DNA from: Alphaproteobacteria bacterium
Lineage (GTDB): Bacteria > Pseudomonadota > Alphaproteobacteria > Sphingomonadales > Sphingomonadaceae
Assembly: GCA_016650315.1 (NCBI GenBank)
Contig: JAENVZ010000296.1
Coordinates: forward strand, 1 to 6,355
Reading direction: 5' to 3'
DNA length: 6,355 nucleotides
Below are positions 1-6,355 of the stretch, one piece after another. Every line of letters begins with the position of its first letter. The stretch's first letter is position 1. The notes under the pieces were generated by a model. It was given only the letters and a program-made list of their open reading frames with translations, searched no databases and was not told the origin of the DNA. The position numbers and the translations under genes are program-made.

Positions 1-398
1 ACATCGGCTGCATGGTGAACGGCGCGGGCCTCGCCATGGCGACGATGGACATCATCAAGCTGAACGGCATGTTCCCTGCGAACTTCCTGGACGTTGGCGG
101 CGGTGCCACCAAGGAAAAGGTGACGGCGGCGTTCAAGATCATCCTGAGCGATCCCGCGGTGAAGGGCATCCTCGTCAACATCTTCGGCGGCATCATGCGC
201 TGCGACATCATTGCCGACGGCATTGTCGCTGCCGCCAAGGAAGTGAACCTTTCGGTTCCCCTCGTCGTCCGCCTGGAAGGCACCAATGTCGAAAAGGGCA
301 AGGAAATCCTGGCGCATTCCGGCCTGCCGATTGTGTCGGCGGACAATCTGGGCGATGCTGCACAGAAGATCGTAAGCCAGGTCAAGCTGGCCGCGTAA
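1..398 (+). CDS. sucC: Succinyl-CoA synthetase (ADP-forming succinate-CoA ligase) beta subunit, C-terminal part
   Basis: This is the last 131 codons of SucC; the 5' part lies before the window and the reading frame enters at base 3, so the ATG at base 12 is an internal methionine. SucC pairs with SucD to interconvert succinyl-CoA and succinate with formation of ADP/GTP-linked phosphate in the TCA cycle. The visible part is the CoA-ligase domain: the stretch [15 protein letters not shown], then [14 protein letters not shown], the glycine-rich [12 protein letters not shown] and VVRLEGTN are near-identical to the same blocks of well-known SucC proteins, and the C-terminus ends at the usual place. 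Succinyl-CoA ligase genes are usually arranged sucC-sucD, but here the next gene is etfB, 93 bases on. No sucD is present in the window. The identification is secure from the motif series. Confidence 0.97.
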   Translation, partial: IGCMVNGAGLAMATMDIIKLNGMFPANFLDVGGGATKEKVTAAFKIILSDPAVKGILVNIFGGIMRCDIIADGIVAAAKEVNLSVPLVVRLEGTNVEKGKEILAHSGLPIVSADNLGDAAQKIVSQVKLAA

Positions 399-491
399 TT
401 GCCATATCCCCCTGTCTGCCCGGCATTTTCAATGGCGCTGGGTCGGCAGGGTTCTCCCCTCCCCGGAGAGGCATGAACTGGAGGTAAGACA
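399..491 (+). other. sucC-etfB intergenic region
   Basis: This is a 93-base spacer. It contains a weak inverted repeat, CTGCC (416-420) with GGCAG (445-449), enclosing a small CATT/AATG hairpin (424-434). It has no T-run, so it is not a convincing intrinsic terminator. A TTGCCA at 399-404 could serve as a -35 box, but no good -10 box follows at normal spacing. Read-through from sucC into etfBA, or a promoter I cannot recognise, are both possible. Confidence 0.4.
480..485 (+). promoter_or_regulatory. Ribosome-binding site of etfB
   Basis: GGAGGT, a near-perfect Shine-Dalgarno sequence, lies 6 bases before the ATG at 492. It fixes the etfB start, which also matches the family's N-terminus ([10 protein letters not shown]). 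Confidence 0.85.
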
Positions 492-1238
492 ATGAAGATC
501 CTGGTGCCCGTGAAGCGGGTGATCGACTATAATGTGAAGCCGCGGGTAAAGATGGACGGGACGGGGGTTGACCTTGCGAACGTCAAGATGTCGATGAACC
601 CGTTTGACGAAATTGCGGTTGAGGAAGCGATCCGCCTGAAGGAAAAGGGCGTTGCGACCGAGATCATTGCGATTTCCATTGGTGAACAGAAGGCGCAGGA
701 AACCTTACGGACTGCGCTTGCCATGGGCGCCGACCGCGCCATCCTGATCGTGAGCGAAACCGAGGTTGAGCCTTTGGGTGTCGCCAAGCTGCTCGCCAAG
801 GTGGTCGAGGAGGAACAACCGGGCCTCGTCATTCTGGGCAAGCAGGCGATTGACGACGACAGCAACCAGACGGGCCAGATGCTTGCCGCGTTGCTGGGTC
901 GTCCGCAAGGGACCTTCGCGTCCAAGGTCGAAGTGGAGGGTGATAGCGTCAATGTAACCCGTGAAGTCGATGGCGGTCTGGAAACGGTGAAGCTGAGCCT
1001 TCCCGCCATTATCACCACCGACCTGCGTTTGAACGAACCGCGCTATGCGAGCTTGCCCAACATCATGAAGGCCAAATCGAAGCCGATGGCGCAGAAGACC
1101 CCGGCCGATTACGGTGTGGATGTCACACAGCGTCTCACCACATTGAAGGTGACCGAACCGCCCAAGCGTGAAGCGGGCATCAAGGTTGCTGACGTCGATG
1201 AACTGGTCGGCAAACTCAAAGCTCTGGGAGTGGCATGA
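492..1238 (+). CDS. etfB: Electron transfer flavoprotein beta subunit
   Basis: EtfB (248 aa, the normal length) is the AMP-binding subunit of the soluble ETF heterodimer. ETF accepts electrons from acyl-CoA and related flavoprotein dehydrogenases and passes them to ETF:ubiquinone oxidoreductase. The N-terminus [10 protein letters not shown] is typical, and residues 116-131 ([16 protein letters not shown]) form the AMP-binding segment. Residues 155-193 carry the ETF-beta family signature (VTREVDGG, then [25 protein letters not shown]). The end of that stretch, about 183-198, corresponds to the recognition loop that docks partner dehydrogenases, with its conserved Leu at 188. A strong ribosome-binding site precedes the start. 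The stop overlaps the etfA start by 4 bases (ATGA), so the two subunits are translationally coupled, as expected for a 1:1 complex. Confidence 0.97.
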   Translation: MKILVPVKRVIDYNVKPRVKMDGTGVDLANVKMSMNPFDEIAVEEAIRLKEKGVATEIIAISIGEQKAQETLRTALAMGADRAILIVSETEVEPLGVAKLLAKVVEEEQPGLVILGKQAIDDDSNQTGQMLAALLGRPQGTFASKVEVEGDSVNVTREVDGGLETVKLSLPAIITTDLRLNEPRYASLPNIMKAKSKPMAQKTPADYGVDVTQRLTTLKVTEPPKREAGIKVADVDELVGKLKALGVA

Positions 1239-2179
1239 TGAAGACGCTTGTTTGGGTTGAACATGACAATGCGTCGGTCAAGGACGCAACGCTGGCCGTT
1301 GTCACCGCCGCATCGAAGCTGGGTGAAGTGCATTTGCTGGTCGCGGGCAAGGGCTGCGGCGGCGTGGGCGAACAGGCTGCCAAAATTGCAGGTGTTGCCA
1401 AGGTGCATGTGGCGGACGATGCAGCCTATGAACATGCGCTGGCGGAAAATGTCGCACCGCTGATCGTTGATCTGATGGGCCATCATGACGCATTCCTCGC
1501 GCCTGCCACCAGCCATGGCAAGAATATCGCCCCGCGCGTTGCTGCCCTGCTTGATGTCATGCAGATCAGCGACATCCTGTCGGTCGAAAGCGAAGACACG
1601 TTCACGCGGCCCACTTATGCGGGTAACGCCATTTCCACAGTCAAGTCGTCGGACGCCAAGAAGGTCATCACCGTACGCGGCACGGCCTTCGACAAGGCAG
1701 AGATGCAAGGCGGATCAGCCTCCATCGAGGCGGTTTCCGCCACCGGCGGTGCTTCTGCGGATCGGGGCATCTCGTCCTTCATCGGCGCAGAAATAGCCAA
1801 GCTGGAGCGTCCCGAACTCACCGCTGCCAAGATCATTGTGTCGGGCGGACGTGCATTGAAGGACAGCGAGACCTTCCAGCAGGTCATCATTCCGCTGGCC
1901 GACAAGCTCGGCGCGGCTGTCGGCGCGTCCCGCGCGGCTGTCGATGCCGGTTATGTTCCCAACGACTATCAGGTCGGCCAGACCGGCAAGATCGTCGCAC
2001 CTGAAGTCTATATCGCCATCGGCATTTCCGGCGCGATCCAGCATCTGGCCGGCATGAAGGATTCAAAGACCATCATCGCCATCAACAAGGATGAGGACGC
2101 CCCCATCTTCCAGGTCGCTGACATCGGCCTTGTCGGTGACCTCTTCAAAATCGTGCCGGAACTCACTGAGAAACTCTGA
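1235..2179 (+). CDS. etfA: Electron transfer flavoprotein alpha subunit
   Basis: EtfA (314 aa) is the FAD-binding partner of EtfB. The N-terminal domain (about 1-190) is the Rossmann-like ETF fold. The C-terminal domain (about 195-314) has the FAD-binding motifs in order: SGGRALK (203-209), [10 protein letters not shown] (230-239), QVGQTGK (246-252), [12 protein letters not shown] (263-274) and AINKD (282-286). Together these are diagnostic. Two adjacent ATGs (1235 and 1238) are possible starts. The first overlaps the etfB stop as ATGA, and a GGGAG lies just upstream at 1226-1230. Choosing the second would shorten the protein by one residue only. It is the last gene of the plus-strand run and is followed 21 bases later by a terminator hairpin. 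No ETF-QO or acyl-CoA dehydrogenase gene is adjacent. Confidence 0.97.
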   Translation: MMKTLVWVEHDNASVKDATLAVVTAASKLGEVHLLVAGKGCGGVGEQAAKIAGVAKVHVADDAAYEHALAENVAPLIVDLMGHHDAFLAPATSHGKNIAPRVAALLDVMQISDILSVESEDTFTRPTYAGNAISTVKSSDAKKVITVRGTAFDKAEMQGGSASIEAVSATGGASADRGISSFIGAEIAKLERPELTAAKIIVSGGRALKDSETFQQVIIPLADKLGAAVGASRAAVDAGYVPNDYQVGQTGKIVAPEVYIAIGISGAIQHLAGMKDSKTIIAINKDEDAPIFQVADIGLVGDLFKIVPELTEKL

Positions 2180-2200
2180 GGCACAACCAGCCCAATATCG

Positions 2201-2230
2201 AAAAGCCCCGGTCAACGCCGGGGCTTTTTT
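2201..2230. terminator. Bidirectional intrinsic terminator between etfA and ilvE
   Basis: This is a perfect 11-bp stem: AAAAGCCCCGG (2201-2211) pairs with CCGGGGCTTTT (2218-2228) around a 6-base loop. On the plus strand it is followed by a run of six T (2225-2230), so it should end etfBA transcription. On the minus strand the left arm supplies four T after the GC stem, so it can also end ilvE transcription, whose stop is 41 bases away. The position between convergent genes fits a shared terminator. Confidence 0.92.
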
Positions 2231-2270
2231 GGATGTGTTGTCAGGCATTGGGGTGAGACAGAGGACCCAA

Positions 2271-3359
2271 TTATATAATCGGGTGCAGCCATTCAAAGCT
2301 GTCCGCGACAATGCCCCGCTGAATGCCCACAAGCTGCTCCCGAAGCTGCGATGTCAGCGGCCCACCGTCCCCAGAGCCTATGACGAAAGAGCCGTTTGGA
2401 AAACGGACTTCGCCAATGCCCGCAATGACTGCCGCCGTACCACAGGCGAATGTTTCACGCAGACGGCCACTGAGGGCATCTGCTTGCCACTGGTCGAAAG
2501 AATAAGGGGTTTCCCTCACAGTTATGCCTGCAGCCTGAGCCAGCGTGATGATTGACGCACGTGTTATGCCCGGCAGGATTGTTCCGCCCAGTGGAGGCGT
2601 GATGATTGATCCGTCGTCCATGACAAAGAAAATATTCATCCCGCCCAGTTCCTCGATCCACCGGCGTTCGGCTGCATCGAGGAAGACCACCTGATCGCAT
2701 TCCTGCTGTGTCGCTTCCGCTTGGGCAAGGAGGCTTGCCGCATAATTGCCGCCACATTTGACAGCGCCCGTCCCCCCCGGCGCGGCGCGGGTATAGGTAT
2801 CCGACACCCAGACTTTAATGGGCTTTTTGCCACCCTTGAAATAAGGGCCAACAGGGCAGGCGATCACACAGAAAATATATTCCGAAGCGGGCCGAACCCC
2901 CAGAAACGTTTCGCTGGCAAACATGAACGGTCGCAAATAGAGACTGCCTTCGCCTTCCGGGATCCAGTCGCTATCAATCCGGACCAAAGCTTCCACGGCC
3001 TGAAGAAATAAATCTTCCGGCAGGGGAGGCATGGCCATGCGTTCAGCGGATTGAGCAAAGCGCCGCGCATTTTCTTCCGGGCGGAACAAGGTAATTGTGC
3101 CGTCTTGAGTCCGATACGCCTTCATGCCCTCGAATATTTCCTGGGCATAATGCAGGACCGCGTTGGCCGGGTCGATCTGAAAGGGCGCGCGGGCCGCCAC
3201 TTGGCCTGCATGCCAGCCTTGCTCTGGCGTCCAGCGTATGGTGACCATATGATCGGTGAATATCCGACCGAAGCCCGGATTTTCTAGCAACCTTGCACGC
3301 TCATGCGCGGCAACAGGTGAACTGTTGGGGATAATGGAGAAAGATGGCTCTTTATGCAT
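2271..3359 (-). CDS. ilvE: Branched-chain amino acid aminotransferase (class IV, PLP-dependent)
   Basis: This 362-residue protein transfers the amino group between glutamate and the 2-oxo acids of leucine, isoleucine and valine, the last step of their synthesis and first of their breakdown, in the cytoplasm. Motifs in order are LHYAQEIFEGMKAYR (69-83), FRPEENARRFAQSAERM (92-108), LYLRPFMFASE (140-150), and GGTGAVKCGGNYAAS (195-209) with Lys201 as the expected PLP Schiff-base lysine. EELGGMNIFFV (236-246) carries the conserved Glu-Gly-Asn of the cofactor site. TILPGITRASI (260-270) and RETFACGTAAVI (301-312) complete the set. Length and motifs match type II BCATs of about 355-370 residues. The chosen ATG gives a normal N-terminus, although the Shine-Dalgarno before it is weak. 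The gene stands alone: no other branched-chain biosynthesis gene is nearby. It converges on etfA. Confidence 0.95.
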   Translation of the reverse strand: MHKEPSFSIIPNSSPVAAHERARLLENPGFGRIFTDHMVTIRWTPEQGWHAGQVAARAPFQIDPANAVLHYAQEIFEGMKAYRTQDGTITLFRPEENARRFAQSAERMAMPPLPEDLFLQAVEALVRIDSDWIPEGEGSLYLRPFMFASETFLGVRPASEYIFCVIACPVGPYFKGGKKPIKVWVSDTYTRAAPGGTGAVKCGGNYAASLLAQAEATQQECDQVVFLDAAERRWIEELGGMNIFFVMDDGSIITPPLGGTILPGITRASIITLAQAAGITVRETPYSFDQWQADALSGRLRETFACGTAAVIAGIGEVRFPNGSFVIGSGDGGPLTSQLREQLVGIQRGIVADSFEWLHPII

Positions 3360-3539
3360 GGATGGTCTTTTGCCAAGGCGCTTCGAAATGGCAATAAGAA
3401 TTTTAACCGGTCGCCCCTCTTATCGCGCTGTCGAGGTGAATTATTTCTATATTCAGGGCCAAAATTGCACTCGAAGCGGTCCTGATGATCGCTTCCCTGA
3501 TCTCCCTCGCCTGAGTGGTCCAGTACCATGAAAACCGTT
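3360..3539 (-). other. Region upstream of ilvE, downstream of the DUF2182 gene
   Basis: This is 180 bases without a convincing gene. No hairpin with a T-run follows the DUF2182 stop. The part at 3431-3475 is AT-rich. A weak minus-strand promoter candidate is TTCGAG (3470-3475), 18 bases, then TATAGA (3446-3451). Close to the ilvE start is a 6-bp dyad, TTGCCA (3370-3375) and TGGCAA (3389-3394), around 13 bases. The ilvE promoter is expected somewhere here, but these assignments are guesses. Confidence 0.3.
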
Positions 3540-4397
3540 CTATATCAAAAGCGTGGCGACGCCCCATAGGATCAGAATGATGCCAACCGCATGGCCGATC
3601 CACTTGCCCAGAGGCAACAGTTTTTCGATCAACACCAATCCGGCCAGCACAACGATCCAGACCAGATTCATAATGCCGCCGACAAACAGCAGCGCCATCA
3701 GCATCCAGCAGCAACCAACGCAATAGACGCCATGCAAGATGCCCATACGCAAGGCTCCCAATGCACCGGGGCGCCAAAAGCGTGTAAGGAACGATGCCGG
3801 AGCGCGGCAATGTGACAGGCAGACATTTTTGAGCGGCGAAAACTGGTACATCCCGGCGGCGATCAGAACCGCGGCCGAGAGCCATCGGCTTTGCGAACCC
3901 ATTGTCATCGCTGACACTATGCCGACATGTTCTAACAGCCATTGCAATGCTACGGCAGCTAGCGAGAAGGCGAGCCACACCAGTAAATAGCCTGCCGCAA
4001 AGGCTCCGGTCGGCGCAACTCTGTCTGATAATCGTCCCTGCGCGACCGCATGACGATACGCGTGGGCATAAAGCAATATTGCTGGTGTCGCGCTGGGCGT
4101 CATCATCGCTACCATCATGACCCACCACATGGCGACCATCAATATCCACGTGCCCGCCATCCAGGCGGCTGGAGCCATGGGCATCATGTCCATGCCGGTC
4201 CCTACCATGTCCGGCATCGGGGGAGTGGTATAGTGGTGTGGGAACAGTGTGAAAGACGTCATCTCCCACACGCTCATGTTCAACCCTGCGCCCATGGCGA
4301 TGTAGAGCCAAGCCAGACCACACAGGATAACAAGCCCTGAAAGGGTGATCTTGCGATCGCGCTTCAGCAGGCGTTCAAATGCAGGCAGATCTACCAT
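3540..4397 (-). CDS. DUF2182 family polytopic membrane protein (predicted metal-binding)
   Basis: This 285-residue membrane protein matches the DUF2182 / COG5486 pattern; its function is not established. Hydrophobic segments are seen at about 19-37, 82-99, 132-156, 171-188, 218-240, 243-260 and 265-284. Family-type motifs are a Met-rich WILMVAMWWVMMVAMMTPS (84-102), YQFSPLKNVCLSHCRAP (184-200), and GILHGVYCVGCCWMLMALLFVGG (219-241) followed by MNL. Residues 51-77, probably an external loop, hold HH at 54-55 and many methionines. Cys193, Cys197, Cys226, Cys229 and Cys230 with the Met clusters could form a soft-metal site, which is inference. The gene starts 11 bases after the DUF1326 stop with no clear Shine-Dalgarno of its own, suggesting translational coupling. 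The rare ATA isoleucine codon is the last sense codon. The family call is firm from the motifs; the role is unknown. Confidence 0.88.
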   Translation of the reverse strand: MVDLPAFERLLKRDRKITLSGLVILCGLAWLYIAMGAGLNMSVWEMTSFTLFPHHYTTPPMPDMVGTGMDMMPMAPAAWMAGTWILMVAMWWVMMVAMMTPSATPAILLYAHAYRHAVAQGRLSDRVAPTGAFAAGYLLVWLAFSLAAVALQWLLEHVGIVSAMTMGSQSRWLSAAVLIAAGMYQFSPLKNVCLSHCRAPASFLTRFWRPGALGALRMGILHGVYCVGCCWMLMALLFVGGIMNLVWIVVLAGLVLIEKLLPLGKWIGHAVGIILILWGVATLLI

Positions 4398-4408
4398 GGC
4401 GGGGACGA

Positions 4409-5041
4409 TCAGGCGCGCACGACGCCATGCTCATTCATATGCAGCCATGCAAATTGTGTGTAGCTGTTTTTCATTTCGACCTCGACCGGTCCCTGGGTCT
4501 TGCTCGACCCACTGCCGATGTCGGCCACTTCATATTCAAAGCCTTCAGGCTGAACGATCTGGACACGCGTTTCCACACCCGTCACCGGGTTGCGCAGCGG
4601 TTCACCTACCGTGTCGATATAATCCTCAACGACAATACGACCTCTGCGGCGATCCACATCAATTTCCAGGCCGATGGGCGTGAAAACCGGCGCGCTCATC
4701 TTCGTTACTGTCGAAGCAAAAACGGCAAACATCGTGGCGAACGGATCGGTGTCCTCACCCGTCATGATCCGCAACAGCGCGTCACGTTGCTTTTCATCCG
4801 CCTTCTTATCGACGAAAGCGATGGCTTCTCCATTGCCCTCATGGATCGGCCCCGGCCATTTGAAAATTGCTGCGACTCGAAGGTTGTCCAGCCGGACATT
4901 GCCATGATGGCCTTCGTCGATCTGAATACCCGCAACGGCGTGGCAATGGCCCTTGTCAGGCAACCCGTTGAATTGGCAATTGCATCCATAGTCGCAGGTG
5001 CAGTTGACCAGTTCGCTTCCCTTGATTTCCCAAGACGTCAT
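4409..5041 (-). CDS. DUF1326 domain protein, Cys/His-rich soluble protein
   Basis: This 210-residue protein of the uncharacterised DUF1326 family has no signal peptide or membrane segment, so it is probably cytoplasmic. The N-terminus has the family hallmark WEIKG (4-8) and LVNCTCDYGCNCQFNG (11-26), giving Cys14, Cys16, Cys20 and Cys22 (CxC-x3-CxC), then HCH at 32-34. Further family-like stretches are IDEGHHGNVRLDNL (41-54), WPGPIHEGNG (62-71), KQRDALLRIMTGE (84-96) and the C-terminal NSYTQFAWLHMNEHGVVR (192-209). The Cys/His cluster looks like a metal or thiol site, but no reaction is known. The frame is open upstream to a TTG at 5062; I chose the ATG at 5041 because it follows a good Shine-Dalgarno and because the longer start would lie inside the upstream inverted repeat. 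It is first in a two-gene unit with the DUF2182 membrane protein, and lies 87 bases after gyrB on the same strand. Confidence 0.88.
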   Translation of the reverse strand: MTSWEIKGSELVNCTCDYGCNCQFNGLPDKGHCHAVAGIQIDEGHHGNVRLDNLRVAAIFKWPGPIHEGNGEAIAFVDKKADEKQRDALLRIMTGEDTDPFATMFAVFASTVTKMSAPVFTPIGLEIDVDRRRGRIVVEDYIDTVGEPLRNPVTGVETRVQIVQPEGFEYEVADIGSGSSKTQGPVEVEMKNSYTQFAWLHMNEHGVVRA

Positions 5042-5046
5042 GGCAT

Positions 5047-5053
5047 CTCTCCC
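5047..5053 (-). promoter_or_regulatory. Ribosome-binding site deciding the DUF1326 start
   Basis: On the minus strand, GGGAGAG stands 5 bases before the ATG at 5041 (7 bases from its GGAG core). No comparable site precedes the alternative TTG at 5062. This supports the shorter, 210-residue protein. Confidence 0.75.
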
Positions 5054-5056
5054 ATG

Positions 5057-5090
5057 TCCCAATCTGCGTCATGATCATAGCAGATTGGGA
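5057..5090 (-). promoter_or_regulatory. Perfect 11-bp inverted repeat upstream of the DUF1326-DUF2182 unit, candidate operator
   Basis: TCCCAATCTGC (5057-5067) and GCAGATTGGGA (5080-5090) are exact reverse complements separated by 12 bases. On the minus strand the spacer begins with TATGAT (5079-5074), close to a -10 box, so a protein bound to the two arms would cover a promoter. No good -35 box is seen at 16-19 bases upstream. There is no T-run after the stem, so it is a poor intrinsic terminator for gyrB. As RNA the hairpin would end 3 bases before the Shine-Dalgarno, so a translational role is an alternative. The regulator is not encoded in the window. Confidence 0.5.
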
Positions 5091-5128
5091 TCGAAGCGGC
5101 TAGAAAACCCAGCCCCGGCCAAGGCGCG

Positions 5129-6355
<1,227 letters not shown>

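Noticed and set aside
527..1018. A 163-codon minus-strand open frame opposite etfB
   Set aside because: It is the antisense of a confident, motif-complete etfB, has a low-complexity Ser/Ala/Thr composition and shows no family resemblance.
1109..1708. A 199-codon minus-strand open frame opposite the etfB end and etfA
   Set aside because: It runs across the etfB-etfA junction on the opposite strand with no recognisable motif; it is explained as a high-GC shadow of the real genes.
2091..2555. A 154-codon plus-strand frame over the etfA end, the terminator and the ilvE end
   Set aside because: It passes through the terminator hairpin and overlaps two convincing genes; the translation has no known features.
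3284..3529. An 81-codon minus-strand frame between DUF2182 and ilvE
   Set aside because: It runs into ilvE in a different frame, has no good ribosome-binding site and shows no recognisable sequence.
3403..4323. A 306-codon minus-strand frame overlapping the DUF2182 gene in another frame
   Set aside because: The translation is rich in Arg, His, Asp and Cys with no domain, while the 3540-4397 frame gives the DUF2182 motifs and membrane segments.
5042..5062. A TTG start at 5062 extending DUF1326 by seven residues
   Set aside because: The TTG lies inside the inverted repeat, lacks a Shine-Dalgarno, and the added residues precede the usual family N-terminus.
4379..5074. A 231-codon plus-strand frame opposite DUF1326
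   Set aside because: It is antisense to a motif-complete DUF1326 gene, has biased composition and no start signal.
5057..5090. Reading the inverted repeat as the gyrB intrinsic terminator
   Set aside because: No T-run follows the stem on the minus strand; the sequence after it is CATGGGAGAG, which includes the next gene's ribosome-binding site.

Overview
The window looks like chromosomal DNA from an alphaproteobacterium, most likely a sphingomonad (Sphingomonadales). This rests on the moderately high GC content, the protein family variants (a short-form EtfA/EtfB pair, a type II branched-chain aminotransferase and a GyrB with the long proteobacterial insert), and the order sucC-etfB-etfA. 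The placement is inferred from general resemblance and was not checked by alignment. There is no mobile element, tRNA, rRNA or CRISPR array. Every stretch longer than about 200 bases is occupied by a gene.

Left part, plus strand (1-2179): the 3' end of sucC (succinyl-CoA synthetase beta subunit), then a 93-base gap, then etfB and etfA, which overlap by 4 bases. This is central energy metabolism: the TCA-cycle substrate-level phosphorylation enzyme beside the electron carrier that takes electrons from acyl-CoA and other flavoprotein dehydrogenases to the ubiquinone pool. A strong hairpin terminator with T-runs on both sides follows etfA. It lies between two convergent genes and probably serves both.

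Middle, minus strand (2271-3359): ilvE, a complete pyridoxal-phosphate branched-chain amino acid aminotransferase, standing alone with a 180-base upstream region.

Right part, minus strand (3540-5041): a two-gene unit of families without an assigned function. A soluble Cys/His-rich DUF1326 protein comes first, followed 11 bases later by a polytopic, Met/Cys-rich DUF2182 membrane protein. In front of DUF1326 is a perfect 11-bp inverted repeat that encloses a -10-like TATGAT and ends just before the ribosome-binding site. This unit is the least understood part of the window, and a soft-metal (copper-like) handling role is a reasonable but unproven guess. At the right edge, also on the minus strand, is the C-terminal half of gyrB (DNA gyrase subunit B), whose 5' part lies outside the window.

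Most of the window is ordinary housekeeping DNA. The DUF1326-DUF2182 pair and its upstream dyad deserve the second look.
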